64,000 nt of DNA from Alentia gelatinosa (GCA_950022655.1 OX465579.1:50199950-50263949); one strand, 5' to 3'. Shown: positions 43,207 to 56,370, numbered from the stretch's first letter. The notes: generated from the sequence alone by a model not told the origin. Translations and numbers: made by a program.

Positions 43207-46200
43207 CCCGACCAATCTCTATGTTGTAGCTCAGTGTAAACACAGGTTGGTTGCCCAACTAGTTCAAATCTGTTCCAAGGGTCTGGATCCGCCGCTGTTC
43301 CCGAGGAAAAGGGCGTTACTCGGGCCCGGTGAGTCCCGCCGATTCTGAGAGAGGGGGTATGAGTTATCCTCGTAATATTACTTGCCAATTTTCAATTAGC
43401 CTCAGTCAGTCGAAGGTGGGTGATGAATACAACAATACGATGAATTTGATCTGCGTGGCCAAGCTGATCAAAAACATGGTTTGGTAATGTTTTGTATATA
43501 TTATTCACTGGGGAGAAGTATAATTATGAGCATATACTATTGCTATATACTTTTCTAACACCTTTGTAATCGAATACTCTACGAATTGTGACGAAATCGA
43601 AATAATTAGTAGCTCGAGTTAGACTTGTCAATGTCTATGCCACTCTGGTCAGGTCTGCTCCTCACTACACTCCGCTACGCCTCGTGTAGTAATACACGAC
43701 CTTCCCGTCGTGGCATAAACATTATCAAGTCTAACTCTCGTTCGGATTCGTATTTATCCTACCCCATCTATGCTTTTGTATAACTGTTAAAAAGATAAAT
43801 ATTGAGTCAACGACCAACAGAACTTTTTTCATAGTAGCTGACATCCTGCTCTCTGATTGGTCAATATTCTTATTACTCTAGTGGCATAAAAAACACTTTA
43901 TGTCACGGCCTGCCACATAAAATTTCCCTATGTTAAGTCTATGGCGGTTTTGTATTAGGGGTAGGATAAAGCTCAATAATAATTTACTGTTATATTCTAT
44001 TGGTCCTCGATCTTTATCATTGTCTGCTTTTTTATTGTTTACAGCTATCTGATACGAGTGTTACAGTGTTTATTGACTATAGTTTCTTTCTATATTGTTC
44101 ATAGTTATGTTTTGGTAAAGGAAAATTGCGTTTAATTAAAAAATCCGCCTGAGAAAAGTTTGATTACAGTTATGTTAAATACTCAATTGATTTGAGTATC
44201 AGATTGTTTGGGTGATCGTTGATAACGCTGAATATCCCCAGGTGTCTAAATTACCCGGGACACTTGGATCTCAATATGCTAGGTTATTCTTAGAATGCCA
44301 CCTTATCGGCTCTATCGATTCTTGTTTTTCTTCTTTTTATTTCATATAGCCATTTTAAAAACACTGTTCATTCTGTCGATTTATTTACAAATATACTGAG
44401 TACTGCATGGTAGTTGCTGGGTAGCGTTAAGCTTGCCAATAAATGTGTGGCGTCACCTGGTGTTTCCTGTAAGAAGCTCGAATTTACGATGTCCATCCCC
44501 CGGCTGATTGCAGCACCTTCCAATGCAGAGGTAGTGGAGGCAACCAGCGTGTGCTTAACATGGCCCTCTGGCATCCTCACTATAATTCAGGGCATCACAC
44601 CCGATTCCCATAAACGCTTAAATAACTATTCCTGATGGCCACACTCCATCTGTCTATAATTACCGGTCGTTTGACAAAGACTTTTGGGATTAACTCTAAC
44701 AACCACAATTAACAAACATTCATGACGAGCATAATAATAGTAGAAATTAGTCAGACCAGATACATTATAAGCGTAATTTCTTTTCAGAATTAGTTAAGAT
44801 TCACATAAAAAATAGACTTTGTTCAGCATTGGATAGTGCACATGTCCAATTTATAGTCATGAGGATATCCATTTGTTCAACGCTGGAGAGATTAAATGTA
44901 CATTTCTATGGACTATCTGATCAATAAAACAAGAAAGAGCGAAGCACATCTAAAATAGAAGACAAAAGCATTCATGACGGCAAATCTCCATATCTCTGTG
45001 AATAAAACATTTTCTAATCTGCCAGTCCTTTTTATTTGACTGATCCATACCAAAGAACTAAACTACCAAGAAGGGCAGCTCTATGGGACTTCTGGTTATC
45101 GGACTAGATGGTGGCCCTACACAGTAGTTGGCCTCTATGAACTACAATTTGACCTCATTGCTTAACCTCATCAGTCATTCGAAAATCGCTCGATATCAAA
45201 GGTATATCTAAAGTTGTCAAGCTGCAGTTTGAGAAATGAATAAACACATATATCATTTTAAGATTTTCACAAAATGAAGCATGTTCTCTACATTTTCCGC
45301 TCGCGAATGGCACATGGTAGTATTCCACATGATATATAACCTCTAACCTGATTTACAACCTAAATAACTGGATTCACAGACAAAAAATCCTGAAGCCTGT
45401 ATGTCTATCAGTATAATCATGTAACAAGAGACATACTAAATTAGTAAATGCAATAGATACTGCTATGAGATCATGTCACTGCCATGGGTACACTGGCCAC
45501 CAGAGCAAATGCTTACTGGATCGACATGTTTTGTAGTCAAGCATACTATTTTGAAAATCTAATGCTATCAGTAGTCAATACAAACAGATAAACTATACGT
45601 TGTGTTGTTTTTTAAGTCTTGAAATATCAAATCATGATATAAACATGTCATAATCATTATACTTTCGTCAAGTCTTACATAATTAATGATACACTGGATT
45701 TTACTTGATACAAGTTAACTACCGTATGGCGCCACCGTCCACGCAGTGTCGCGTCATAACATAACAGTTGCGCCTCTTGGAGTTAAGTTCTTTGTCCATA
45801 CGAGTTTGTGTTCTGTCGAGAGATCTTGAACTTTAGAAATCAGGCCTCTCTCCTTAACAGAAAAACGTTTCTACATCGGTTTAAAACGAATAGAAAGACA
45901 AAATATTAATAAATATCAACCTTTCGAGACATAAGGCTTTTAGAATGTTTTACTAAAGCCTAAGTTAGACTTGTACCAATCCTACTCGCCATGGGCCCTC
46001 CAAGCAGCCTGGGGAAACACTGATATATATAGTCTGACAAGATCTAGATTGGCCGGCCACCTCTCTCCATGGCTTATGCTACAATAAGCCTGCACTTTTG
46101 CTTTAGTAAGATGGTTCTTGAAAAACATCGCACTGCTATCACAGAAAAGCCCTTGATGGCAGATCACTAGAAATCGTCGTAAGATGGGCCCCCACAGCAC

Positions 46201-46400
46201 AGCCAAAATAGAAGTGTCCCCACCGATTCAGTAACTCCATGTTGATACTGTAGTCTTTCAATACAAGGGTATCAGAACATTTTGAAAGTGGGGAGGAGGG
46301 GGGCGAACTGAAAAATTGCTGACTTTTTTCTTGGTATGAAGTCGGACTTTCACATTGGCCTGTTCAACTGGATTTACCATGAATCTGCGAAAACTGTGAA
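43207..46400. other. Unassigned AT-rich region with one foldback element
   Basis: Holds the foldback element at 43611-43970. From 43971 to 46400 nothing is firm. The minus-strand frame 44368-44580 has protein-like composition and ends at a stop, but no family is recognised. The frame at 45982-46206 is equally unassigned. Confidence 0.4.
43611..43970. mobile_element. Foldback/MITE element, copy A
   Basis: Inner inverted repeats agttagacttgtcaatgt and acattatcaagtctaact (43617-43736) enclose a second stem around ccgctacgcctcg. It continues right to the end motif tattaggggtaggataaa (43953-43970), also found at 50464-50482. It is inverted and truncated compared with the copy at 49746-50483. Confidence 0.7.
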
Positions 46401-46429
46401 AACTGCCTTCACTACAGGCGAAATAGTCA

Positions 46430-46985
46430 GACTTTGACATTTTTCCACAGTGAAGAGTCAGGGCTTAGCCGTCATTGCAAGCTAAAAAGTCAGACTTTGA
46501 CATTTGTCCATGGTGAAAAAGTCAGGGCTTAGCCATCATTGCATGCTAAAGAGTCAGACTTTGGCATTTTTCCACAGTGAAAAGTCAGGGCTTAGCCATC
46601 ATCGTATGCTAAAGAGTCAGACTTTGACCTTTTACCACGGTGAAAAGTTGGGGCCTAGCCATCATTACACGCTAAAACGTCAGACTTTTACATTTTTCCT
46701 GTAGTCAGGGCTTAGCTATCATTGCATGCTAAAAACTCAGGCTTTCACATTTTTCCACCATGAAAAGTCATGGCTTAGCCATCATTACATGGTAAAAAGT
46801 CTGCCTCAACCATTTTTCCATGGTGAAAAGTCAGGGCTTAGCCATCATTGCATGCTAAAGAGTCAGACTTTGGCATTTTTCCACGGTGAAAAGTCAGGGC
46901 TTAGCCATAGTTGCATGCTAAAAAGTTATATTTTGACATTTTTCGATGTTGAAAAATCAAGACGATTTTTACACTTGATTCAGTT
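46430..46985. repeat. Minisatellite, 63-bp unit, about nine copies
   Basis: The unit contains gtcagactttgacatttttc, then cacggtgaaaagtcagggct and tagccatcattgcatgc. Copies start near 46429, 46491, 46553, 46615, 46679, 46737, 46799, 46860 and 46922. As the unit is a multiple of three or nearly so, it keeps repeated open frames (SGLSHHCMLKSQTLAFFH) that I do not regard as a gene. Confidence 0.85.
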
Positions 46986-47132
46986 AAATTTGAAGGTGCT
47001 AACTTTTTTGGGGCTGGCAAAAAGTGCGGGGGCAGCTGCCCCCCCCCCCCCCCGCCCCCCTTTTTAAGCCACTGCATTATAAATCCAATGAATAAGGAAT
47101 AGTACCATGGTATATCCACAACTTCATTCTAT

Positions 47133-47177
<45 letters not shown>

Positions 47178-47198
47178 ATAGTAGTCGTAGTAGTAGTT
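47133..47198. repeat. (TAG)n microsatellite
   Basis: About 20 trinucleotide units with two interruptions. Just before it, a poly-C run (47038-47052). Confidence 0.93.
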
Positions 47199-47544
47199 CA
47201 GATTCAGAACTATTGGCCTACAGATTAATAATCTGTGGTATTCCGATAGGCCTTTTTACTGTGTACGTCATATCTATAACGTTATGAAATGCACCGGTTA
47301 TCTGACGTCACAAACCGTCACAATGCGCGGTCGTTAATAACAGCGTTCACCACGGGTGTCGCGGTGGTTAACGGTATACGCCGGATGCTTTCGCTAATGG
47401 GAAGGGTTAACGAATCTTCTTTTCAACACATGTACAAACAGCACCACAGCTTAATGCGAATAACTAATAGGCTATTGTTAGTGTCTGGGTGAGATCACGG
47501 TAAGATTTGAAAATGTGAGATAAAAAAAATCTAAGATCTGAAGG

Positions 47545-47931
47545 ATATATGTATTGGATTTCTCAATTGTACAAATATCACTTTCACCTTAATAGGAACC
47601 GTGCAATACCAGTGCCCTAGTAGAGGACTTTTATTTCAAAGAATACATTTTCTGGACCCCTCTTGTCAACAAACAAAATACAGAGAAACTATACACATGG
47701 GTTGAATACTGACCAAAGAACCCACTGACCTGACCAACCACCAACCTGCATACACCAACCTGCCTGCGCATCAACATATACCAACACACCAGCTTGTCCA
47801 CCTACAGATCTGCCCGCCCACCCATCAATCTGGCCGCTCACTATTTTGGCCACCCACCAGGCTATATGTATTGGATTTTTCAATCGCACCAATATCACTT
47901 TCACCTTAATAGGGACCGTGCAATACCAGTG

Positions 47932-47937
<6 letters not shown>
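47545..47937. repeat. Direct repeat of about 75 bp, second copy joined to (TA)n
   Basis: 47545-47620 and 47863-47937 share tatatgtattggattt, atatcactttcaccttaat and aggaccgtgcaataccagtg with few differences. The second runs directly into the TA tract at 47935. The spacer is C-rich with repeated ccaacctgc. Confidence 0.75.

Positions 47938-48019
<82 letters not shown>
47935..48019. repeat. (TA)n microsatellite, 85 bp
   Basis: Uninterrupted TA tract, the longest in the window. It generates false IY-repeat open frames on both strands. Confidence 0.95.
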
Positions 48020-48021
<2 letters not shown>

Positions 48022-49745
48022 TGTTTTTTACCACTCTTGCATGTGAGTGTCTATAGAGTTCAGTATTTCTCTCGCCTCTCACTGGATTAGTCACGCCTGT
48101 TTTACAGGCTAGTCACTCTTCATAACACACTCCCAAACTACTAAGCACCAAAACTTTTATGCACCAGAAGTCTCACGCATCGAACATTCACATACCGAAA
48201 CAAATATGATGAATCTATCAAAATGCTGAAACTCTGACATGCTGGAATCCTCTTATCCATGTGCAGAAACTCTCACATAGCATAGCTTTCACGCGCAGTG
48301 GTCAGAATCAACTTCCCATCACAATGGATTGGACGAGAGTGCGAGGGGCATTCATTATGCAAGTGCCGATCCAGAGAACAGCAATCCGAATGCATGTTTA
48401 ATCGCTTACCTGATTTCCCGGGTGTATAGTATCCCCTGGTGCTGGACGTGTACATACGTTATTTATTAATACTGCAGTATTTACACGCATGAGGTCCGCC
48501 GAGGCGTTTTCTAGAGATGCCTTTCTCGTTTAATTGCCACTAACTGCCATGTTCTGCATAATGAGGGACTTTCTACCCACCCGCCTTCTATTTATGAGTT
48601 GTACACGAGTTAGAGGATCATAAATGATTGTATGATGTGTCTGCTTTTGGCCACCCTTTCTCAACGACTTTACTGTATAATAGCAATGTTGGAACTAAAA
48701 TAAAATAAATATGACAAGCACATATATCGTTCAGAAATTGTTTTTATTCACAGAATATCGCCAAAAATATGTTTATTTGATACCCTGCGTTGGAATAATT
48801 GGATACTTGCATTATAAGTAATTTAGACTGAAGCCAATATTTTAAAACGAGGATTCATTATATCAGGACATCCAGGCATTTACTTGTGTGAAGTCACTTA
48901 GAATGCAGCCTTAATAAGGTTGGCAAAAGGATAATTCCAAAACGAAATTTAGGTATCTGAAGTTATTCACATTTTTCCTATGAGATTTTCGTCGCTAGAG
49001 TGATTATGAATTGTATTAAGAATTGTATATTGGAAAATAGACAAATGCAAATATGACAGATGACATCTTCGTTAGCCATAACGAGTCTGACGCCATGTTC
49101 ATTAGCCGTAACGAGCCAGGTTTATCATCCATATCCGGTCTATTCTCGATGTTTCCGTTCTGCTCATGTACCCCATCTAGAAATGGAATGGTAAACAGTA
49201 CCAGGAGATCAGTGCAATGCATCAGTGAATCTAATATTCATGTGTAATGAACTCTCACATTTTCATTAGACCTTTCACCTTAGCGTACCAGAATAAGGTG
49301 TAGAATACCATTCACATGCATCGTCTGCACCTCAGGTTTACATGTACCAATAAGGTTTGTACGTCTTTTGTCAATTTACATGTTGTATCTCTCAGTGTGA
49401 TTTAATGAGGTCTTTCTGTGCATCGTTACGCTAGATGAAGCAGGAGATAACGCTTAGTGTTTAATGATGAAAGCTCCTCTGATCGATATCATCGTATCTG
49501 TCGTTTAACAACTATCACCTGTTAACAGTCCACCAAGGCTGCTTTATACACCTTTACCTCTCAGTGTATACCAAGATCATATTTCTCACCTCCTGTTATC
49601 ACTAACGTTTCATCTACCCATCAGATATCAGCTAGGCATGGTCTAAGGAATTTTCAAGAAACATTGGAGAGATACTCTTATCTATTTAGAACTCTAAGAC
49701 AGGTATGGTATTATTCTCTTCTCAATGTCATGGGATTGTAAAGGA
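48020..49745. other. Unassigned region
   Basis: No gene recognised. The minus-strand frame 49016-49222 contains two near copies of ctcgttayggctaay and may be a short local duplication rather than an exon. Confidence 0.35.
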
Positions 49746-50483
49746 GTTTATCCTACCCCTAATAAAAAAAACGCCATAGGTTTAACATTGACTCAATGTA
49801 TTTGACATAGCGTTGGATAAAGTATTATTTATGCACCGAGGTGAATAAAAAACGGACCAATCAGGGACGAGATAACGAAAGTAGATCCGGCAGCATTGAT
49901 AACTACTAACATGGATAATTACAAATATTCTCTGTATATCGGTGAGATGGGGTAGGATAAATATGAAACCGAACTCGAGTTAGCCTTCTCAATGTTTATA
50001 CCACTCTGGTCACGTCTGTTACTCACTACACTCGGCTACGCCTCGTGTAGTAATACACAACCTGCCCATCGTGGCATAAACATTGGCAAGGCTAACTCGA
50101 GTTTGGTTTCTACTAAATATTTGATATAAACATAAGAAAGTGGGTCCACAGTCTATGCAAGACTATGGAGAAACCAGACAAGAGTTAGTTGTGTTGTTGT
50201 TTATCGCATGACGGCAAGATCGCTTATTACTGTGCGAGGCGAAGCCGAGAGCAGTAATACGCGATCTTGCCGGAGTGTGATGAACAATAACACGACTAAT
50301 TCGAGTTTGGTTTAGAATTTATCCTACCCTGCCCGTCTAAATTACTTCTACATTAACAAATGACGTCATTTGTCAAGTGTATCCCACTAGAGCGATATTT
50401 TTCATTTTTCTGAACTCCAGACCAAAAAATACAGTGACCCAATGTTAAGCCTATGGAGTTTTTTATTAGGGGTAGGATAAAGC
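49746..50483. mobile_element. Composite foldback DNA element with about 45-bp terminal inverted repeats
   Basis: The outer ends tttatcctacccctaataaa (left) and tttattaggggtaggataaa (right) are inverse copies extending about 45 bp (ccataggtttaacattg against caatgttaagcctatgg). Inside lie two separate hairpin units, 49974-50101 (centre tcggctacgcctcg) and 50182-50305 (centre gcgaggcgaagccgag), and another inner pair (ggggtaggataaat near 49949; tttatcctaccct near 50319). No coding capacity. Confidence 0.75.
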
Positions 50484-53400
50484 GCAGTGTTGTTTTAGTA
50501 ATTATAAATGGACAATGATCGATATCCTTGTGGACACTACCAGAGGTTGATGTGTAGTAATACACGTAAAATGGTGTATTACGAAGTCAGCCTTTACCTT
50601 GAGTGGCTTACAGAGCATTTTCAATGGGGACTTTGTATATGATGGATGATATATATTGCATGTGTATTGTGATGGTGTGTGTCTGAATTATTCTAGGCCA
50701 TACACAGGGGGTGGTTGAGTGAGAGTGTGCATTGATTAATGGTTTAGTGAGTATGATTACGTAGTGTTAGGAGTGGATGAGGCAGTCTCAATGCAGAATG
50801 CATGCTGTTATAACCTTAGTAATTGTATTGTTATAAAGATGAAGGCAACATTATCGCGTTTACGCAATGATGTCCTGTGACCTATGATATAACTAGGATA
50901 TATGCAATTCTTGATCAAGGTTTGACGCTGTTCACCTTGAACCTAGATACTCCATTGAGGAAGTACATGTGGTTATTTCAGCATGAGAGTCAGTAATATA
51001 TTCTTTGTGTATGATAGCTATTATTTAATAAAACAAAATTAATTTTCTTCAGTCATCTGATAGAGATTTCCCATTTTGGGGGAAAATCATGGAATGGGAG
51101 AAATAAGTAATGAATATTCTAAACGATGTCCTGGCTTTTGGAGGCTAAAGAAGTTACTACTTATTTTATGGACGAGGCTGTATTAGGTCTACCTCCAGCT
51201 AGATGCTATACTTTATCCATGTTGCAAAAGCAAGGCCCACATAAAGGAATAATGTGATTATTGAAGCATGCCATGTGGTCTGCCGGAGACGGATTTCTCA
51301 GGTGTGAAAGAGGGATTCTGAGTGAGGAGCAACCAGATAGACATAAATGTTTTATCGATTTGTTACATCCTGACAGTGAGAAAGAATAACGTTTTTAAAA
51401 TACACTTTAATTGCCTTCGATAGAAACAACCTTTTTCCGATGGATACACATGGCATGGCATGAAATATACTGATATCCAGGGTCTATGGCACTTAAATTA
51501 TAGAACATCGATGTAGCCCACCTCGATGAGACCTTGATATACCTTATTAACAAAAATGAATTGAATTTTTAAAAAACAACAAGGTATGAGCATCTGTATT
51601 GAATATTCTTAGGTTTTTTTCTTTGTTTCAAAATTCAAAGGGGAGAACTGTCAGGAAACATAATACTATTGAATTTTGTACTTGGGTAAGTCTGAGTAAA
51701 AACTGCTATGACATTGGTCTTTTTACCGTAAAAAGTCATTCATAATAAAACATGATAATTCATCCCCCGCGGGTTCTTTCCACGAACTCTTGAGTAATAA
51801 GAGAAAAAGTATCTCTTTTCTCAGCACCTAGGAACCAACTGAATAGTGCTATCCGTCTTTTTACATATCGTCCTATTTTTTTCATAAGAAATAATGTTAG
51901 TTCCCAAAAAGTTTCCCTCTAGAATTTTCAAACGGTATTTAGAAAGTCTAACATATTTGTTAAAGTTATGGAAAGACAAATAGATAAAGGGCAGACAGTG
52001 ACTGAGTAGGAACGATGGAGGTTTTGTTTGGCCATACGTCCTTAGCGAGTAGGTGTCAAGCCAGTACCAGTATTGATACAAGCAGAAACAAAACCTCCTG
52101 AACTGTCGAACTACCCGCGGGGGATAGCAGGTGTATTTTGAATGACGGATGATGAAAAAAAGAAAATATTTGAGGTTTAACAAAATATATGACAAAATGA
52201 CATACGCATCCTCTCGTGTTCCGTAACACTGTAGCGGACCTACCATGAGGTAGGCCTCCGCCCCTGGATTCTTGCCTTTACAAACATCAAATTGGACAGA
52301 GTGAGTGCATATTTACAGTTAGTAGTCTACATTCTACATTCCCAGAAAAGGGAAGGGGTGTAAAACATCAACACTGCTCCATGGTAGACACCAAACTGTG
52401 CCCAATGGAGACGCAAGGCACACGCGTGAGTAAGTATATTACACATGTGGACAGGTCCTTATGTACACAGGAACAGGGACAATCATTGGGGATCGAATAT
52501 TAGCACTAACATACGTTTCATTGGCAGATCCATAGCACTGTAGAGGTCCAACCTTTAACGTAGCCGATCCATGGTCTGATACAGATAACAAGTAAAGGTT
52601 ATACTCATCAATCTATGAATTTGCATCTTTTCATATTGTTGTCTGGATCAATCCGACAGGTGATGCCAGCCACAAGCTGGCTTTGCCTTAAGACCCCTTC
52701 CATTTAGGATGTACCAACAAGACTGTTATCATTATAACTACATCATGCATTGAGGTAGGACCTCCGGAAATGTTTTCAAATTTGTAAAAAGTAATACAAT
52801 GAATGCAAGACAAGTAGGTCAAAACCATATTATACCATAATGGGATAACATTATTGGGATGGTGTCAGCCCGCAAAGTTTATATGGCTACCCAGTGCACG
52901 ATGAACTGATAACACATTGAATAAGTCTAAAAGTTTAAATGTAGAATACGCATGCAGGAAAAGCAACCCTAGTTATTTACGTACCTTCAGTAACTACTAG
53001 TTAAAGATACATATGTTTACTTTTACCGATTATCCCATCGACTCATATTGTTCTTTCCAGCAGATGATAATATTTGATGACATACAAATATTGATCATCC
53101 CGATATGGACACATTTTTACATATCTACAAAGGTACATTTGGTATGTTCATGGCAATGTGAAGTCTGAAGATTCCTCGCGTGCAGGATTTTTGATATTTT
53201 GTTTTTACATGCATCTGTTACCTCTCGTTGAAATGTCGTTATTTAGAAACCAATATTTTTGTCGCGCTATTTTTCTGTAAAACCCAAATTCTTGCCAATT
53301 CCAGGTACTTAGAAAGACATGATATACAATAGTTCAACATGTTGGACATATGCCAGGAAGAGCGTCACTTGACGTGACGAATGTACTAAGCCTCTTTTTC

Positions 53401-53500
53401 AAGTTGATTTGAAAAAAGAAATCAATGGATAGAGAGTGAACAGGTCAAATGCTCCACACAACTGTAAATACGTCTTCTACGAGTATAGTATTAGGCTACT
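50484..53500. other. Unassigned AT-rich region with one possible small inverted-repeat element
   Basis: The motif atcccccgcgggt at 51763-51775 is inverted at about 52112-52126, bracketing about 360 bp that also contain the minus-strand frame 51821-52246 (141 codons, Phe/Tyr/Leu-rich, no family). Nothing else recognised. Confidence 0.4.
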
Positions 53501-53504
53501 AGGC

Positions 53505-53815
53505 AAGTCTCAGTAAGTCTATTAATTATATAGACTAACACTATCTAGTAAGTTTTAGTAAGACTACTGATATGACCAACACTATTTAGTAGGTCCCAGG
53601 GAATCTACAAATTAGGACAAACACTAGCTAGAGGCCAGTAAGTCTACTAATGAATGAAACACTACTAGGTAATTCTCAGTAAGTCTACTAAAACGACCAA
53701 CACCAAGACGTGAGTCTCGGTAAGTATACTAAAACGACTAACACTATATAAGTCTCAGTAAGTATACTAAACGAAATAACACTCTTAGTAAGTCTAATAA
53801 TAGGACCAACTTTGG
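53505..53815. repeat. Degenerate tandem repeat of agtaagtctactaa units
   Basis: ctcagtaagtctactaa or close variants recur about eight times between tracts like gaccaacacta. Unit length is about 40-50 bp. Confidence 0.7.
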
Positions 53816-54079
53816 CACTGTGACAATAATTCCCGTGAATTTAACGTTTTCCTAGACAACTGGGGTGCCAGGGAAATACCGTAAAATTTACAGGTGACTA
53901 ATATTTTCTGACCCTTAATCTTAACTCTAATAAACTGTAATTCGAAACCGGTTGTAACCCGTTAATATGAAAGTGAAAAAATATAAAAATGCATTTTGCG
54001 AATGGACCTTTGATATACAAATGCCATGAATGATGTTACAGTATCTAGAACTGTCTTATGTAAGAGATATCTAGTATTT

Positions 54080-56370
54080 CAATGCAATGCACAGATATAT
54101 CAATTAGTGATCACCTAGTAGTATATGCAAATACAGGGGAAACCAAGGGAATGCAATGAAAAAATTAGGTTTATCGGTAGTAATTATCATTATTATTCAT
54201 ATAACTCACTGGCCTGTTATCTAACGGATCTTGATTGGACTGACCTATGGGCAAGCACTGACCCTGGGGAACAGAAGGAAAGAATACTTGTAGCTATAAA
54301 TGCCTTATTTGGATGAGAATTGCCCGATAAAAGAAATGAGTTTTGAGAAACGGAGAGAACCTTGGGTATCAGAGGAACTATCATCACAAATCAATAACCG
54401 GGTAGAACACATATATAGAGCATTATATAGAGCAGGGGTGGGGCGAGACCATCTCGAGAAAGCTAAATCCTTAAATCAACGGACACGAATTGGATTAAGA
54501 CGTGCTAAGGATGAGTATTGTAAGGAGGCAATTGACCAAGCACTGAGGGCCCCAAGGGACTTCTGGTGTTTGATTAGTGAGCTGACTAAGGGGAGAAATA
54601 AAGGGAGTAGCTGCTAACTTATAGACCAGGCTAATGGGGAAGCCATACCTGCAGAAAGAACTGCAGATTACGTGAATGGTTATTTCAGCAGGATAGGTGA
54701 TGAGTTATTTGAACAATGTGATTTAGACAGACATATGGACCTAATAGAATCATTAGGTAAGAAAGGTAAGAATGAAGATGAGTCAGGTATTTCTGTAGCT
54801 AAAGCTGATGTTCTGAAGTTAGTTAGAAATATCTCAGTCTATAAGTCATCTGGACTGCATAACATCTCTAGTACAGTGGTTAGGGATGCGCTGACTGTCT
54901 TGTTGGATGAATTTACTCATGTGCTGCAGACCTCCTTTAATACCGGAATTGTCCCTTAGGCATGGAAATCGGGCATTATCATTCCAATTCCTAAAGTGGG
55001 GGACACCACATGTATTGCAAACTTGAGACCCATAACCCAGCATCCTCGAAAATAATTGAGAAAATTATGCATGCTCATCTTTACTCCTGGTTATCTGAAC
55101 TCAACTTTTTAACAGACACACAGTATGGTTTTAGGCCTGGTTATGGGACGGAGGATGCGATTTTCAGTTTTACAAATGATCTTTATATTGCTCGAGATAA
55201 TGCCCAGGTAATGGCATCTTGTTTATTCGATATTCGGAAAGCATTCAATTCGGTGCCACATAGTCTGCTCCTTACAAAACTTGAACGAAAGGCACAACTA
55301 CCTGTAAACTAAATCAACTGGCTGGTTGACTACTTAACGAATAGATGGCAACGGGCCTTAGTGAACAGAATTATGTCTGAAGAAGAATTAGTGACGTCAG
55401 GGGTACCCCAGGGCTTAGTGCATGGACCTTTGTTATTTATAGCATTTATAAATGATATCTGTAAGATGTTGTCAGGTGTAAACTTCGTGCAATATGCCGA
55501 TGACCTGGTGGTGTATATCAGTGACCTGGATCCCTGCAGAGCCAAGCAATTACTTGGAAGTGGAGTGTGTGACGCCAATGGGCTGCGATTAAATGCGGAC
55601 AAAACATGTACTTGTTGGTTTGTGGCTAACACAAGGAAAAAAGTTGTGCCTTAATTGAATATACAGTGTGACAGAAGTGAACTTCATTAAAAAAACTACC
55701 TACAGATATCTCAGAGTTACGATAGATCAAAACCTAGATTTTGGGGCTCATATAAAACAAATTCTGAAATCCATCCACAATAGAATATACAGACTAAACA
55801 AAATCAGACGATCTATTTCTAAAGATGTAGCGCTACAAATTTACTGTGCCTGTATCAGGCCACTGTTCGAATATGGGGGATTTGCAGTAGGAGGGGCCAA
55901 AGAACATGACCTCGCAGTGCTGCAAAGAGCACAAAACAGGGGGCTTCGAGTAGTGCAAGGCTTCCATAGCGTGCTATTGGACTTGCCACTTAATGGCACT
56001 AGGGCTGCAAACAAGATTAGAATTAAGACCAGGAGGCACAAGACAACAAGATACACAAAATCGCCTATGTATAGAGGTATCAATATCTGGAATAGTCTGG
56101 ACTCAGATACACAAAATCTCAAAACTTTGGCGGCATTCAAGCGAGCTCTAAAACCTAAAAGGGTCACTGGTTATGTAGCTAGGTCGAAGTCGGTTGAAGT
56201 GTAGATATGATTTATTTAGTTTTTTGTTTTTGTTTTTTGTTTGTTGTTGTTGCTGTTGTTGTTGCATCAGAGAGCACCATGTGGTCTTGTTGTACAGAGT
56301 TGTCTGCCCTGTTGCATCAATTGGAAGAACTGGTAAAGTCTAGAATTTGATGAATAAAACTCAAATAAAA
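54080..56370 (+). pseudogene. Decayed LINE (endonuclease end, RT, tail)
   Basis: Starts near an S-D-H-L-V endonuclease terminus (about 54103), then RRAKDEYCKEAIDQALRAP, FWCLISELTKG, YVNGYFSRIGDELF. RT motifs: IIEKIMHAHLYSWL, TDTQYGFRPGYGTEDAIF, CLFDIRKAFNSVPHSLLL, TSGVPQGLVHGPLLF, VQYADDLVVYI. Then the tail NRIYRLNKIRRSIS, RPLFEYGGFAVGG. At least six stops or frame shifts (near 54315, 54616, 54958, 55310, 55652). The 3' end has T/G-rich sequence and aataaaactcaaataaaa. It lies about 580 bp below the last gene B exon found. Confidence 0.85.

Larger units (their letters stand above)
39425..43210 (+). mobile_element. Second YR (Ngaro-like) retrotransposon, decayed, split by a LINE
   Basis: It starts inside the RT active site (AYLDDILV at 39428), continues through RNase H (VTVYSDNQTAVALINKG near 40070; LNTLADAASRI near 40215) and the recombinase N-terminus (FARNTRKVYNSHRRSYISFC near 40360-40420). 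A LINE then interrupts at 40423/40424. Recombinase sequence resumes at 41957-41962 (YNLTPVPADTKTLQRYVAFL) and runs to about 42610. Many stops and frame shifts. The 5' end with gag is missing. Two related 45-bp direct repeats (42914-42957 and 43152-43206) lie at the 3' end. Confidence 0.82.

Noticed and set aside
47794..48094. IYIYIY open frames on both strands
   Set aside because: Translation of a TA microsatellite.
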